Source: WLNJ01 sp037131165
GTDB lineage: Bacteria; Actinomycetota; Thermoleophilia; Solirubrobacterales; Solirubrobacteraceae
Direction: 5' to 3'
Assembly: GCA_037131165.1 (NCBI GenBank)
Contig: JBAXRO010000071.1
Span: forward strand, 1-9,234
Length of the DNA: 9,234 nucleotides
Shown here: piece after piece, positions 1 through 5,772 of the stretch
Position numbering within the stretch: position 1 is the stretch's first letter
Layout: every line of letters starts with the position of its first letter
Translations under genes and position numbers: made by a program
The notes under the pieces: model-generated
Databases searched by the model: none
What the model saw: only the letters and a program-made list of their open reading frames with translations
Told to the model about the DNA's origin: nothing

Positions 1-448
1 GGTACTCGCCCTCGCCGATCTGAAGGTCATGGAGGCGGAAGTCGCCGTCCCACAGGTACCGGGTCGGGTAGCCGGTCGCGCCGCAGAAGGACCAGAGCTC
101 GCCCTCGTTGTCGTTGAGCACAGGGAACTCGATCCCGAGCCTCGCGACTGCGGCCTCGACCACCTCGTCCGATTCCGTCTCGGCGGAGGCCGGCGTGTGG
201 GCGGCGACGACCCTGAGCCCATCGCCGGAATAGCGCTCGTGCCAAGCCTTCAGGTAGGGGAGAGTGCGCATCGACTGTGGCATCGTCATCTCCCAGAACT
301 CGACCAGCACCGGGCGGTGGCGTTGCTGGTCCATCCGCAGGGGAGCGGTGTTGAACCACGTTGCTCCGCGTGGGAACGGAGGGGCGACGATCTCGACGGG
401 CGGGCGCAGGGGACGCCGATGGTACCGTTCGCGCTGCCGCCCAACCAC
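1..448 (-). CDS. Thioredoxin-fold (redoxin-like) protein lacking the CxxC cysteines, partial
   Basis: This frame opens at a GTG (448-446) directly after an in-frame TGA and stays open for 149 codons to the left edge, so the C-terminus is missing. Residues about 29-60 read GATWFN...PVLVEFWEMTMPQSM, which lines up with the WLN...VVLLDFWTYCCINCM block of redoxin/DipZ-type thioredoxin domains. The cysteine positions are replaced by T-M-P-Q-S. Further on, GATGYPTRYLWD (about 123-134) carries the cis-proline loop and IGEGEY (about 144-149) the usual following strand motif. Only one cysteine (122) is seen, so ordinary disulfide exchange through CxxC is unlikely; a binding, scaffold or chaperone role is possible. 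No signal peptide is evident. GTG 448 is the only start I found before the conserved block, it has no clear ribosome site, and the first 17 residues are arginine-rich and doubtful. The divergent gene starts only 17 bases away. Fold confident, function unknown. Confidence 0.72.
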   Translation of the reverse strand, partial: MVGRQRERYHRRPLRPPVEIVAPPFPRGATWFNTAPLRMDQQRHRPVLVEFWEMTMPQSMRTLPYLKAWHERYSGDGLRVVAAHTPASAETESDEVVEAAVARLGIEFPVLNDNEGELWSFCGATGYPTRYLWDGDFRLHDLQIGEGEY

Positions 449-454
449 TCACAC

Positions 455-458
455 GGAG
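455..458 (+). promoter_or_regulatory. Ribosome binding site GGAG for the gene at 466
   Basis: GGAG lies 7 bases before the ATG at 466. It supports this start over an upstream in-frame start at 361, which would add 35 residues that overlap the divergent gene and look unlike the family. Confidence 0.6.
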
Positions 459-465
459 TAACACG

Positions 466-1104
466 ATGTCCGACTTCTTCGACCGCCTTGAGGAGACCCG
501 CAGCCGCTGGAACGTCCTTGAGCATCCCTTCTACCAGCGCTGGACCAATGGAGAGCTGACGAAGGCAGAGCTCGCCGTCTACTCCGGCCAGTACCGCCAC
601 GCAGTCGTCGCGATCGCCGACGCTTCGGCCCAGGCCGCTTCGGCAGCCGACGGCAAGCTGGCTGCCGGGCTCGCCGAGCACGCCCGAGAGGAAGCCGACC
701 ACGTCCGCCTCTGGGATCGCTTCGTCGACGAGGTCGGCGGTGACGCAGCCGTGTCCGCCACGCCCGAGACCGAGGCTTGCGTCAGCGAGTGGGCCGGCTC
801 GGCCGACCGACCGCTGCTCGACACGCTCGTGACCCTCTACTCGATCGAGTCCGGCCAGCCGGCGATCAGTGAGACCAAGCGCGAGGGCCTGGTCGCCCGG
901 TACGGCTACACCCCCGAGGGCCCGGCAACCGAGTACTTCGACCTCCACGCCGTCCTCGACGTCGAGCACGCCGAGCAGGCCCGAAAGGCGATCGAGCCCC
1001 GGCTCGAGGGAGCGGACGAGGACGCCCTGCTCGAGGTCGCCGAGGCGGCGCTGCGCTCGAACTGGGAGCTGCTCGACGGCGTCGAGAAGCTCCTCGGCCG
1101 CTGA
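466..1104 (+). CDS. Haem-oxygenase-fold protein of the TenA/PqqC/CADD type, possible non-haem diiron oxidase
   Basis: This is a 212-residue, mostly helical soluble protein with no signal peptide. Seen in the sequence: HPFYQRW at 20-26, an acidic/His segment at 71-79 (EHAREEADH), YSIESGQP at 125-132, and YFDLHAVLDVEH at 157-168. In the family, the chlamydial protein CADD and related haem-oxygenase-like diiron oxidases bind metal through Glu, His, Glu and then a His-x3-Asp-x2-His motif. H79, E128, H161, D165 and H168 match that spacing well. The first glutamate does not: the position 7 residues before H79 is His72, with Glu71 next to it and Glu75/Glu76 also near. A metal-oxidase function is therefore an inference; cofactor-free PqqC-like or TenA-like activity remains possible. 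ATG 466 has a GGAG at 7 bases. The next gene begins 26 bases after the stop, so this gene probably heads the 466-3162 operon. Confidence 0.8.
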   Translation: MSDFFDRLEETRSRWNVLEHPFYQRWTNGELTKAELAVYSGQYRHAVVAIADASAQAASAADGKLAAGLAEHAREEADHVRLWDRFVDEVGGDAAVSATPETEACVSEWAGSADRPLLDTLVTLYSIESGQPAISETKREGLVARYGYTPEGPATEYFDLHAVLDVEHAEQARKAIEPRLEGADEDALLEVAEAALRSNWELLDGVEKLLGR

Positions 1105-1130
1105 ACTGACTGGACCGTGGTGACGGCGCG

Positions 1131-1595
1131 ATGAGCCAGAGGGCGAAGATCCTCACGCTCGTCGCGGCCGTTGCGGTCGCGGTCGGGGCGTTCATCGCCC
1201 TGAAGCCCGGCGACGACCCGAAGCCCGGGCCGCCCGCGGCACGGCCTGAGGGCGCCGGCCCGTCAAGACCGGCTCCCGATCGGCCCGTCGCCAGCACCCC
1301 CGCGCAGAGGGTTGTCAGAGGGACTGTCACGGTCGATTCGAACGGACCGGTCGGTGGGGTCGCCGAGATTCGGGCCAACGCGGGCGAGCGGATCGTGATC
1401 ACCGTCAAGTCGACCGGCTACAGCGGCGAGGCCCACCTCCATGGCTTCGACGTGATGCGTGACGTCGCGCCCGGAAAGCCCGCCATCTTCGAGGTCAGCG
1501 CAGCGCAGACCTCGAAGCCCAGCGGTCAGGGAAGCTTCGAGCTGGAGCTTGAGGCGATCGCGGTCCAGATCGCGAAGCTGCTGATCTCGCCGTGA
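1131..1595 (+). CDS. Membrane-anchored cupredoxin-fold protein without cysteine
   Basis: The product has 154 residues. Residues 5-24 form an uncleaved-looking hydrophobic anchor after MSQR. A proline-rich linker (about 26-57) follows, then a beta-rich domain (about 60-154). The domain carries GERIVITVKS, HLHGFDV (102-108), VAPGKPAIFEV and a closing FELELEA...LISP strand, which is the layout of small actinobacterial cupredoxin-like proteins located outside the membrane. The whole protein has no cysteine, and the C-terminal Cys-His-Met ligand loop of blue copper proteins is absent. His102 and His104 are the only obvious metal-ligand candidates. Electron transfer through a type 1 copper centre is thus unlikely; copper binding by the two histidines or a purely structural role is possible. 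Its stop overlaps the next start by 4 bases (GTGA, 1592-1595), implying coupled translation. No strong ribosome site precedes ATG 1131. Confidence 0.75.
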   Translation: MSQRAKILTLVAAVAVAVGAFIALKPGDDPKPGPPAARPEGAGPSRPAPDRPVASTPAQRVVRGTVTVDSNGPVGGVAEIRANAGERIVITVKSTGYSGEAHLHGFDVMRDVAPGKPAIFEVSAAQTSKPSGQGSFELELEAIAVQIAKLLISP

Positions 1596-3004
1596 TCGTG
1601 CGGCGGTCGCTGGCGCTGTCGCTCGGCGCCCTGCTGGTCGCCGCGATGTTCCCGACGCTCGCCGCTGCTCACGGGGTGGCTGCGAAGGCCGACCTGCCGA
1701 TCCCCGCCTGGATGTTCGCCTGGGCTGCGACCCTCGTGCTGGTCGTCTCGTTTGCCGGTTTGGCAGTTCTCTGGCGGGAGCCGGTCCTCGCCGGTTTCCG
1801 GAGCCGGTCGCTGGTTCCGCTCGGCGTCTGGGCCGACTTGCTGCTCGGGGCCTTCGGTGTCGCTTCCTTCGCGGTCGTCTGCTGGGCGGGCCTGACCGGC
1901 ACCTTCGTCTCGACCGCCAACATCGCGCCGACCGGGGTTTGGGTCGCGTTCTGGGTCGGGGTGCCGATCGCGAGCGCCCTGTTCGGCGACGTCTTTCGCT
2001 TGCTCAGTCCGTGGCGGGCGGTCGGCCGCGGAGTCGGCTGGGTCGCGGCGAAGCTCTCGCCGTCCGGCCTGCCGACCCCTGCCGGCTGGCCGGAGCGGCT
2101 CGGTTGCCGTCCGGCAGTGATCGGGCTGCTGGGGATGGTGTGGCTCGAGTTGGCCTTCCTCGAGCGCGACGACCCTTCGACCCTTGCCGCCCTGGCCCTC
2201 GGCTATGCGGCGATTCAGCTGGTCGGCATGAGCATCTGGGGGGTTGAGACCTGGAGCAGCCGCGGTGATTCGTTCGGTGTCGCCTTCTCGCTGATCGCGA
2301 AGGTCGCTCCGTTCGAGCGGGTCGACGGGCGGCTCAAGCTGAGGGTCCCGCTCTCCGGGGTCAGTCGGCTCGAGCCGATCCCGGGAGTCCAGGCGGTTCT
2401 GATCGTGTTGGTCGGTGCGACTTCGTTCGACGGTTTTCTCGCCGGGCCGGCTTGGCCGTCCTGTTCGCAGTGGCTGATCGAGCGGGGGAGGGAGATCGGC
2501 TTCGGCCCGACGGGCGCTGCGGAGTTCGCTTCGACGGTCGGGCTGGCCTGCTCGTTCCTCGTGATCTGGGCGATCTGGACTGCCGGGACTGCCGGTGCGG
2601 CCTCGGCCCTCGGTCACGATCGGCGGGCGACGGCAGCCGCCTTCGTCGGCGTGCTGATCCCGATCGCGCTCGCTTACACGGTCGCCCACTACGCCTCGCT
2701 GCTGATCTACCAGGGTCAGGCTCTCGGCTATCTCGCGTCCGATCCGGCGGGGACCGGCGCGGATTGGTTCGGCACCGCGAGGTGGACGATCGACTACGGA
2801 GTCGTCGGGCCGACTGCGATCTGGTGGGTCCAGCTCGTGGCCTTGATCCTCGGGCATGTCGCCGCTCTCGCGGTCGCACACGATCGCGCACTCGAGATCG
2901 CCCCGGATGCGAGGCTCGCTACCCGCTCGCAGGTGCCGATGCTCGTCGCGACAGTTGCGTTCACGACTCTGGCTCTCTGGCTCCTATCGGCGGCGAACCT
3001 GTGA
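1592..3004 (+). CDS. Polytopic integral membrane protein of unknown function
   Basis: The GTG start at 1592 overlaps the preceding TGA. The product has 470 residues, with an N-terminal signal-like segment (about 7-26, ending LAAAHG) and roughly ten further hydrophobic segments (about 39-61, 78-103, 114-133, 173-190, 197-216, 265-287, 311-340, 348-375, 404-430 and 447-466). Polar residues in or near membrane segments stand out: HG at 27-28, GDVFRLLSPW (132-141), WGVETW (216-221), SFDGF (278-282), AHYASLLIYQGQ (365-376) and GH...AH (421-430). These look like conserved functional positions. From memory, similar actinobacterial proteins next to cupredoxin-like genes are sometimes labelled 'fenitrothion hydrolase'; I cannot verify that and do not treat it as a function. 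Tight coupling to the cupredoxin-fold gene before it and the small membrane gene after it suggests one envelope complex. Confidence 0.8.
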   Translation: MIVRRSLALSLGALLVAAMFPTLAAAHGVAAKADLPIPAWMFAWAATLVLVVSFAGLAVLWREPVLAGFRSRSLVPLGVWADLLLGAFGVASFAVVCWAGLTGTFVSTANIAPTGVWVAFWVGVPIASALFGDVFRLLSPWRAVGRGVGWVAAKLSPSGLPTPAGWPERLGCRPAVIGLLGMVWLELAFLERDDPSTLAALALGYAAIQLVGMSIWGVETWSSRGDSFGVAFSLIAKVAPFERVDGRLKLRVPLSGVSRLEPIPGVQAVLIVLVGATSFDGFLAGPAWPSCSQWLIERGREIGFGPTGAAEFASTVGLACSFLVIWAIWTAGTAGAASALGHDRRATAAAFVGVLIPIALAYTVAHYASLLIYQGQALGYLASDPAGTGADWFGTARWTIDYGVVGPTAIWWVQLVALILGHVAALAVAHDRALEIAPDARLATRSQVPMLVATVAFTTLALWLLSAANL

Positions 3005-3162
3005 GCGGCTCGATCTTGGACGCCCTCGCCGTGCCGCTGGCCCACATGGGCCACTACGCAGCCCTGCTCTATGCAGCGCCGGTCCTGATCCTGCTCGGAT
3101 GGGCCGGGATCGCCCGTCTTTCCAAGTGGATCACCGCCAAGAGGGACCTGCGGGACCCCTGA
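3001..3162 (+). CDS. Small single-span membrane protein, 53 residues
   Basis: The GTG at 3001 overlaps the TGA of the membrane-protein gene (GTGA, 3001-3004), the same junction type as at 1592-1595. The 53-residue product begins VSGSILDALAVPLAH. It carries His15-Met16-Gly17-His18, then one hydrophobic span (about 20-38, ending in a GWAGI stretch), then a basic tail rich in Arg and Lys (39-53), so the C-terminus should lie in the cytoplasm. The His/Met cluster at the outer membrane edge could bind a metal ion, which would suit the cupredoxin-fold protein two genes upstream; this is inference. The same frame stays open back to 2452, but that part is an out-of-frame reading of the preceding gene. 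The gene is easy to miss because it is short and starts with GTG. Likely a small subunit of the same complex. Confidence 0.7.
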   Translation: MSGSILDALAVPLAHMGHYAALLYAAPVLILLGWAGIARLSKWITAKRDLRDP

Positions 3163-3165
3163 ACG

Positions 3166-3191
3166 AAGCTGCGGCGAGGCCGCAAAGCTTT
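3166..3191 (+). terminator. Possible terminator after the four-gene cluster
   Basis: A 6-bp stem TGCGGC (3170-3175) / GCCGCA (3179-3184) with loop GAG starts 7 bases after the stop at 3162, flanked by AGC and GCT that could extend it with a small bulge. Only a weak T-run follows, so termination is uncertain. Confidence 0.4.
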
Positions 3192-3244
3192 ACTCCGATT
3201 TGGCCTTCGGATCCGCAACTCTTTGGTGCGGCTACTGTTCCATA

Positions 3245-3273
3245 TTGCGAAGTCGTGTGATCCGCGTCATACT
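3245..3273 (+). promoter_or_regulatory. Candidate sigma-70-type promoter for the first secreted paralogue
   Basis: TTGCGA (3245-3250) and CATACT (3268-3273) are separated by exactly 17 bases; each matches 4 of 6 consensus positions. Transcription would begin near 3280 and give a leader of about 36 bases before the TTG start at 3316. GATC-containing repeats overlap the site (CGGATCCG 3208-3215, GATCCG 3259-3264, CGGATC 3275-3280) and could be operator half-sites. Confidence 0.4.
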
Positions 3274-3301
3274 TCGGATCAGTCAACCAGAGTTGATTCC
3301 C

Positions 3302-3310
3302 AAGGAGGGG
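3302..3310 (+). promoter_or_regulatory. Strong ribosome binding site that fixes a TTG start
   Basis: AAGGAGGGG lies 5 bases before TTG 3316 and is the strongest Shine-Dalgarno match in the window. Starting here puts a signal peptide exactly at the N-terminus. Starts further upstream would add up to 31 residues that match nothing in the two paralogues. Confidence 0.75.
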
Positions 3311-3315
3311 ATGTC

Positions 3316-4356
3316 TTGCGTAAAACAGTTCTCACATTCTCAGCGGTTGCGATCGGGGCGATGGCTCTGAGCGGCACCGCATCGGCAGCAGTTCTGCCGG
3401 CACTCAACAAGACCCAGCAGTCGAAGGTCCTGATGTGTGCGCTTTCACCATCGATCGCCACCGACTACAAGCGCAACTGCGCCACGGTCAAGGGCAACGC
3501 GACGCTGAAGTCGACTTCGAGCACGTCGGCCAAGAAGGCCGCGAAGACCGCTCAGATCGACGCTTACCTCGCAACCCGTTACACCAACTCGACCAATGTG
3601 ACCCTTCAGGGCAACCCGGTCGGCAAGGTCGTGATGACGTTCCCGACCAACACGATCATCACTCCGACACAGTCGGGCAAGACGACGTGCAATATGCCCG
3701 CACGTGAGGGAGCAAGGGTCATCGCCAACTGCGCCGGCGCGCTGATCGGCAGCGGTTGGGCACTCGTCAACACAGGCCAGGGACTCGGTGACGGCGGCCT
3801 TCCGGCTCCGCGTCCGCAGCTCGACGACGCTCCCGCCCCCTGCACGGCAGAGCCCGGCGCTCCGTCGACCTGGACCATGTACAGCCGCACCTACGAGGCT
3901 GACGGCACCCTGCCGTGCGTCCCGTGGAGCCACCTGTACAACAAGGTGCGCATCTACCAGGGTGGCATCCCCTTCGGCAAGACCGCTCCGGACCCCAACT
4001 CCGTGACTTTCGTGTCGCAGAACGTCGCCTCGATCGTCTCCTTCGACGGCCAGATCGACAGCAAGAAGGGCACGCTTACGGTCAACCTGCCGGCTCTCTA
4101 CGGCACCGGCTCGTACCCGGGTGAGCTGTTCTTCGGCTGGGTCCTCTCGGACTTCCGGGTGATCCTCAACCAGCCCGGCTACTTCAAGATGGGCAAGTGC
4201 CCGACTTCGAAGCAGGTCACGACCAACTCGGTGATCAGCTACTCCAAGCAGAAGGTGCTTGACGGACTGAACGCCAACGGCACGCCGAACCCGAGCGAGG
4301 ACGACCGTCTCGCACCGGCCCCGGCCAACATCAACGAAGTCAGCCCCTGCTCCTGA
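3316..4356 (+). CDS. Secreted six-cysteine family protein, paralogue 1 (with an extra Cys pair)
   Basis: The TTG start is chosen from the strong ribosome site and the signal peptide. The product has 346 residues. Residues 1-24 (MRK, hydrophobic core, TASA) form a Sec signal peptide cut before AVLP. The mature protein shares blocks with the two genes downstream: AYLATR (83-88), NPVGKVVMTFP (100-110), IGSGWALVNTGQ (144-155), RPQL (166-169), HLYNKVRIYQGGIP (206-219), LPALYGTGSYPGELFFGWV (258-276), SDF (278-280), CPTS (295-298). The six shared cysteines are 125, 139, 176, 201, 295 and 345, which suggests three disulfides. Cys41 and Cys55 sit in an N-terminal segment the other two lack, probably a fourth disulfide. 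The pattern TFP...C...C...IGSG resembles beta-sandwich secreted proteins I recall from Solirubrobacterales, but I know no function. It has its own promoter candidate and its own terminator hairpin. Confidence 0.85.
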   Translation: MRKTVLTFSAVAIGAMALSGTASAAVLPALNKTQQSKVLMCALSPSIATDYKRNCATVKGNATLKSTSSTSAKKAAKTAQIDAYLATRYTNSTNVTLQGNPVGKVVMTFPTNTIITPTQSGKTTCNMPAREGARVIANCAGALIGSGWALVNTGQGLGDGGLPAPRPQLDDAPAPCTAEPGAPSTWTMYSRTYEADGTLPCVPWSHLYNKVRIYQGGIPFGKTAPDPNSVTFVSQNVASIVSFDGQIDSKKGTLTVNLPALYGTGSYPGELFFGWVLSDFRVILNQPGYFKMGKCPTSKQVTTNSVISYSKQKVLDGLNANGTPNPSEDDRLAPAPANINEVSPCS

Positions 4357-4401
4357 TCCGAGCATGAGGCACCCGGGCTGAACACCCGGAACGGATTCAA
4401 G

Positions 4402-4429
4402 GTCAGCCCCGCCATCCGGCGGGGCTGAC
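4402..4429 (+). terminator. Strong hairpin terminator after secreted paralogue 1
   Basis: A perfect 12-bp inverted repeat (4402-4413 with 4418-4429, arms beginning GTCAGCCC) has a 4-base loop ATCC and starts 45 bases after the stop at 4356. A weaker 5-bp hairpin (CCGGG 4373-4377 / CCCGG 4385-4389) precedes it. There is no T-run, as is common for GC-rich actinobacterial terminators. Confidence 0.75.
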
Positions 4430-4526
4430 TCGTTCCCGGGGCGATCGAGCCGACGCCCGATCACCTTCGGCACGGGGGCCACTCGACCGTTCGGCAACCC
4501 TTAATGCGCTCTCGGATGCTGTTCCC

Positions 4527-4553
4527 CGGTTTGCCCGGTCCTTTGGCAAACCG
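4527..4553 (+). promoter_or_regulatory. Dyad upstream of secreted paralogue 2, possible operator
   Basis: A perfect 9-bp inverted repeat, CGGTTTGCC (4527-4535) and GGCAAACCG (4545-4553), has a 9-base spacer and lies about 85 bases before the ATG. The length and spacing suit a dimeric regulator's operator or a leader hairpin. TTGGCA inside the right arm resembles a -35 box, but I found no convincing -10 at the correct distance. Confidence 0.35.
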
Positions 4554-4626
4554 TTGCTCCTCGCCCGGTGGGCCTCCTTAGCCTTCTGGTACGGGGTTGC
4601 AAGCGGTTCGCCGAGGCGGGCCGAAC

Positions 4627-4632
4627 GGAGGT
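4627..4632 (+). promoter_or_regulatory. Ribosome binding site GGAGGT for secreted paralogue 2
   Basis: GGAGGT is 4 bases before ATG 4637 and 7 bases before ATG 4640. The second ATG has the better spacing; using either one gives a normal signal peptide, whereas the open frame's extension back to 4568 does not. Confidence 0.65.
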
Positions 4633-4639
4633 GGGGATG

Positions 4640-5629
4640 ATGTTCAGGATCAAGGCGATCGCAGCAGGAGTGGCAGTCGCGACCGTGGCCATGCCGTCAT
4701 CGGCCATGGCGCTCAGCCAACAGGCTCAGGTGAAGCTGCTCAACAGTTCGACCACGAGCACGGCGAAGCCCGCAGGCAAGTCCTACGTGAGGTTGAGTGC
4801 CTACCTCGCAACCCGCGACGCGACCTCGGTCAAGCCGCAGCACCAGACCAACCCGGTCGGCAAGGTCGTCGTGACCTTTCCGTCGGGTTCCTACATCACG
4901 CCGGGCAGCACTGGTCGAACCGTCTGCAAACAGCCGGCGGGCCAAGGCGCTGCAGTGATGGCCAACTGCGCGAACTCGAAGATCGGCAGCGGATGGGCGC
5001 TCGTCAATACCGGCCAGAACCTTGGGCCGGACGGCACTCCGCTTGCCAGGCCGCAGCTGTCGGGATCACCGGCCGACTGCGCCGCCGGCACCGGAGACCC
5101 GCTGTCCTGGACCCAGTACTCGGCGGTCTGGCCGAGTGGAACCCTGGGCTGTGTGCCGATGGGGCACCTCTGGAACAGGGTGTCCGTCTACCTGGGCGGG
5201 ATCCCGGAGGGCAAGACGACGCCATCGGCCAACTCGGTCGTGTTCGTCTCGCAGAACACGGCCTCGATCGTTTCCTTCTCGGGGAGCATCAGCAAGAACG
5301 TGTTGACGGTCAAGCTGCCTGCCCTCTATGGCAGCGGGTCGTACCCCGGTGAGCTGTTCTTCGGCTGGGTCCTCTCGGACTTCCAGCTGACGATCAGCAA
5401 CACCAAGTACCTCAAGTCCGGGAGCTGCCCGAGCTCCACCCGCAGGTGGAAGGTCAACACGGCGGTCACCTACTCGCAGCGCAAGGAGACCGATGGGCTC
5501 GTGTGGGATTCGGTCCTCAAGGCCAACAGGCCGATAACGGCCGGTGACATCGCCAACGGCGTCAAGCCGGAGGTAGCCGCACCGGTCCCGGCACCGGTCA
5601 CGGTCGGCACGTACACCTCCTGCAGGTGA
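4640..5629 (+). CDS. Secreted six-cysteine family protein, paralogue 2
   Basis: The start is ATG 4640, though the adjacent ATG 4637 is possible and adds one Met. The product has 329 residues. Residues 1-24 (MFRIK, hydrophobic core, SSAMA) are a Sec signal peptide, the same length as in both paralogues. Shared blocks: AYLATRD (54-60), NPVGKVVVTFP (71-81), SKIGSGWALVNTGQ (113-126), ARPQL (136-140), GHLWNRVSVYLGGIPEG (175-191), LTVKLPALYGSGSYPGE (222-238), FFGWVLSDF (240-248), SCPSS (262-266), YSQRK (278-282). Cysteines are 96, 110, 147, 171, 263 and 328, one to one with the other two proteins, and there is no extra pair. It is visibly closer to paralogue 3 than to paralogue 1, except for one 37-base stretch identical to paralogue 1. 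The function is unknown; a secreted, disulfide-stabilised, beta-rich protein is likely. Hairpins on both sides suggest a single-gene transcript. Confidence 0.87.
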   Translation: MFRIKAIAAGVAVATVAMPSSAMALSQQAQVKLLNSSTTSTAKPAGKSYVRLSAYLATRDATSVKPQHQTNPVGKVVVTFPSGSYITPGSTGRTVCKQPAGQGAAVMANCANSKIGSGWALVNTGQNLGPDGTPLARPQLSGSPADCAAGTGDPLSWTQYSAVWPSGTLGCVPMGHLWNRVSVYLGGIPEGKTTPSANSVVFVSQNTASIVSFSGSISKNVLTVKLPALYGSGSYPGELFFGWVLSDFQLTISNTKYLKSGSCPSSTRRWKVNTAVTYSQRKETDGLVWDSVLKANRPITAGDIANGVKPEVAAPVPAPVTVGTYTSCR

Positions 5630-5677
5630 CGCTCCGTCGCAAACCGCCGCCCGACCTCGGTCGGGCGGCGGGGAGCG
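5630..5677 (+). terminator. Very strong hairpin terminator after secreted paralogue 2
   Basis: A 13-bp perfect GC-rich inverted repeat (5644-5656 with 5659-5671) is enclosed by an outer 6-bp pair CGCTCC (5630-5635) / GGAGCG (5672-5677). It begins directly after the TGA at 5627-5629. There is no T-run. Confidence 0.75.
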
Positions 5678-5772
5678 ATCGGAAAAACTTCCCCAAGACC
5701 GCTACCGAAGAGGCTTTCGTCTGTTTAAGATCCGAGATCCAGCGTCGCTTGCGACGCGACAGCAAACCGGGA

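Noticed and set aside
27..464. Minus-strand 145-codon frame and plus-strand 176-codon frame at the left end
   Set aside because: Both are out of frame with the thioredoxin-fold reading at 1-448, which has recognisable conserved blocks; these have only Arg/Pro/Gly-rich sequence.
286..969. 227-codon minus-strand frame over the haem-oxygenase-fold gene
   Set aside because: It conflicts with two well-supported genes and shows no recognisable motif.
1526..2881. 451-codon open frame on the minus strand
   Set aside because: It is the opposite-strand shadow of the cupredoxin and membrane-protein genes; the product is almost all Arg, Asp, Pro and Gly with no domain-like pattern.
3223..3315. Upstream start for secreted paralogue 1
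   Set aside because: The added 31 residues place the signal peptide internally and cover the promoter candidate; the strong ribosome site points to TTG 3316.
3445..4497. 350-codon minus-strand frame across secreted paralogue 1
   Set aside because: The plus-strand reading has a signal peptide and two clear paralogues; the minus reading is low-complexity Arg/Gly/Val/Asp and also crosses the terminator hairpin.
4568..4636. Upstream start for secreted paralogue 2
   Set aside because: The added residues precede a typical signal peptide and have no match in paralogues 1 or 3; GGAGGT lies just before ATG 4637/4640.
4402..5677. Hairpins as transposon ends or repeats flanking paralogue 2
   Set aside because: The arms of the two hairpins are unrelated to each other, there is no transposase or target duplication, and each directly follows a stop codon as a terminator would.
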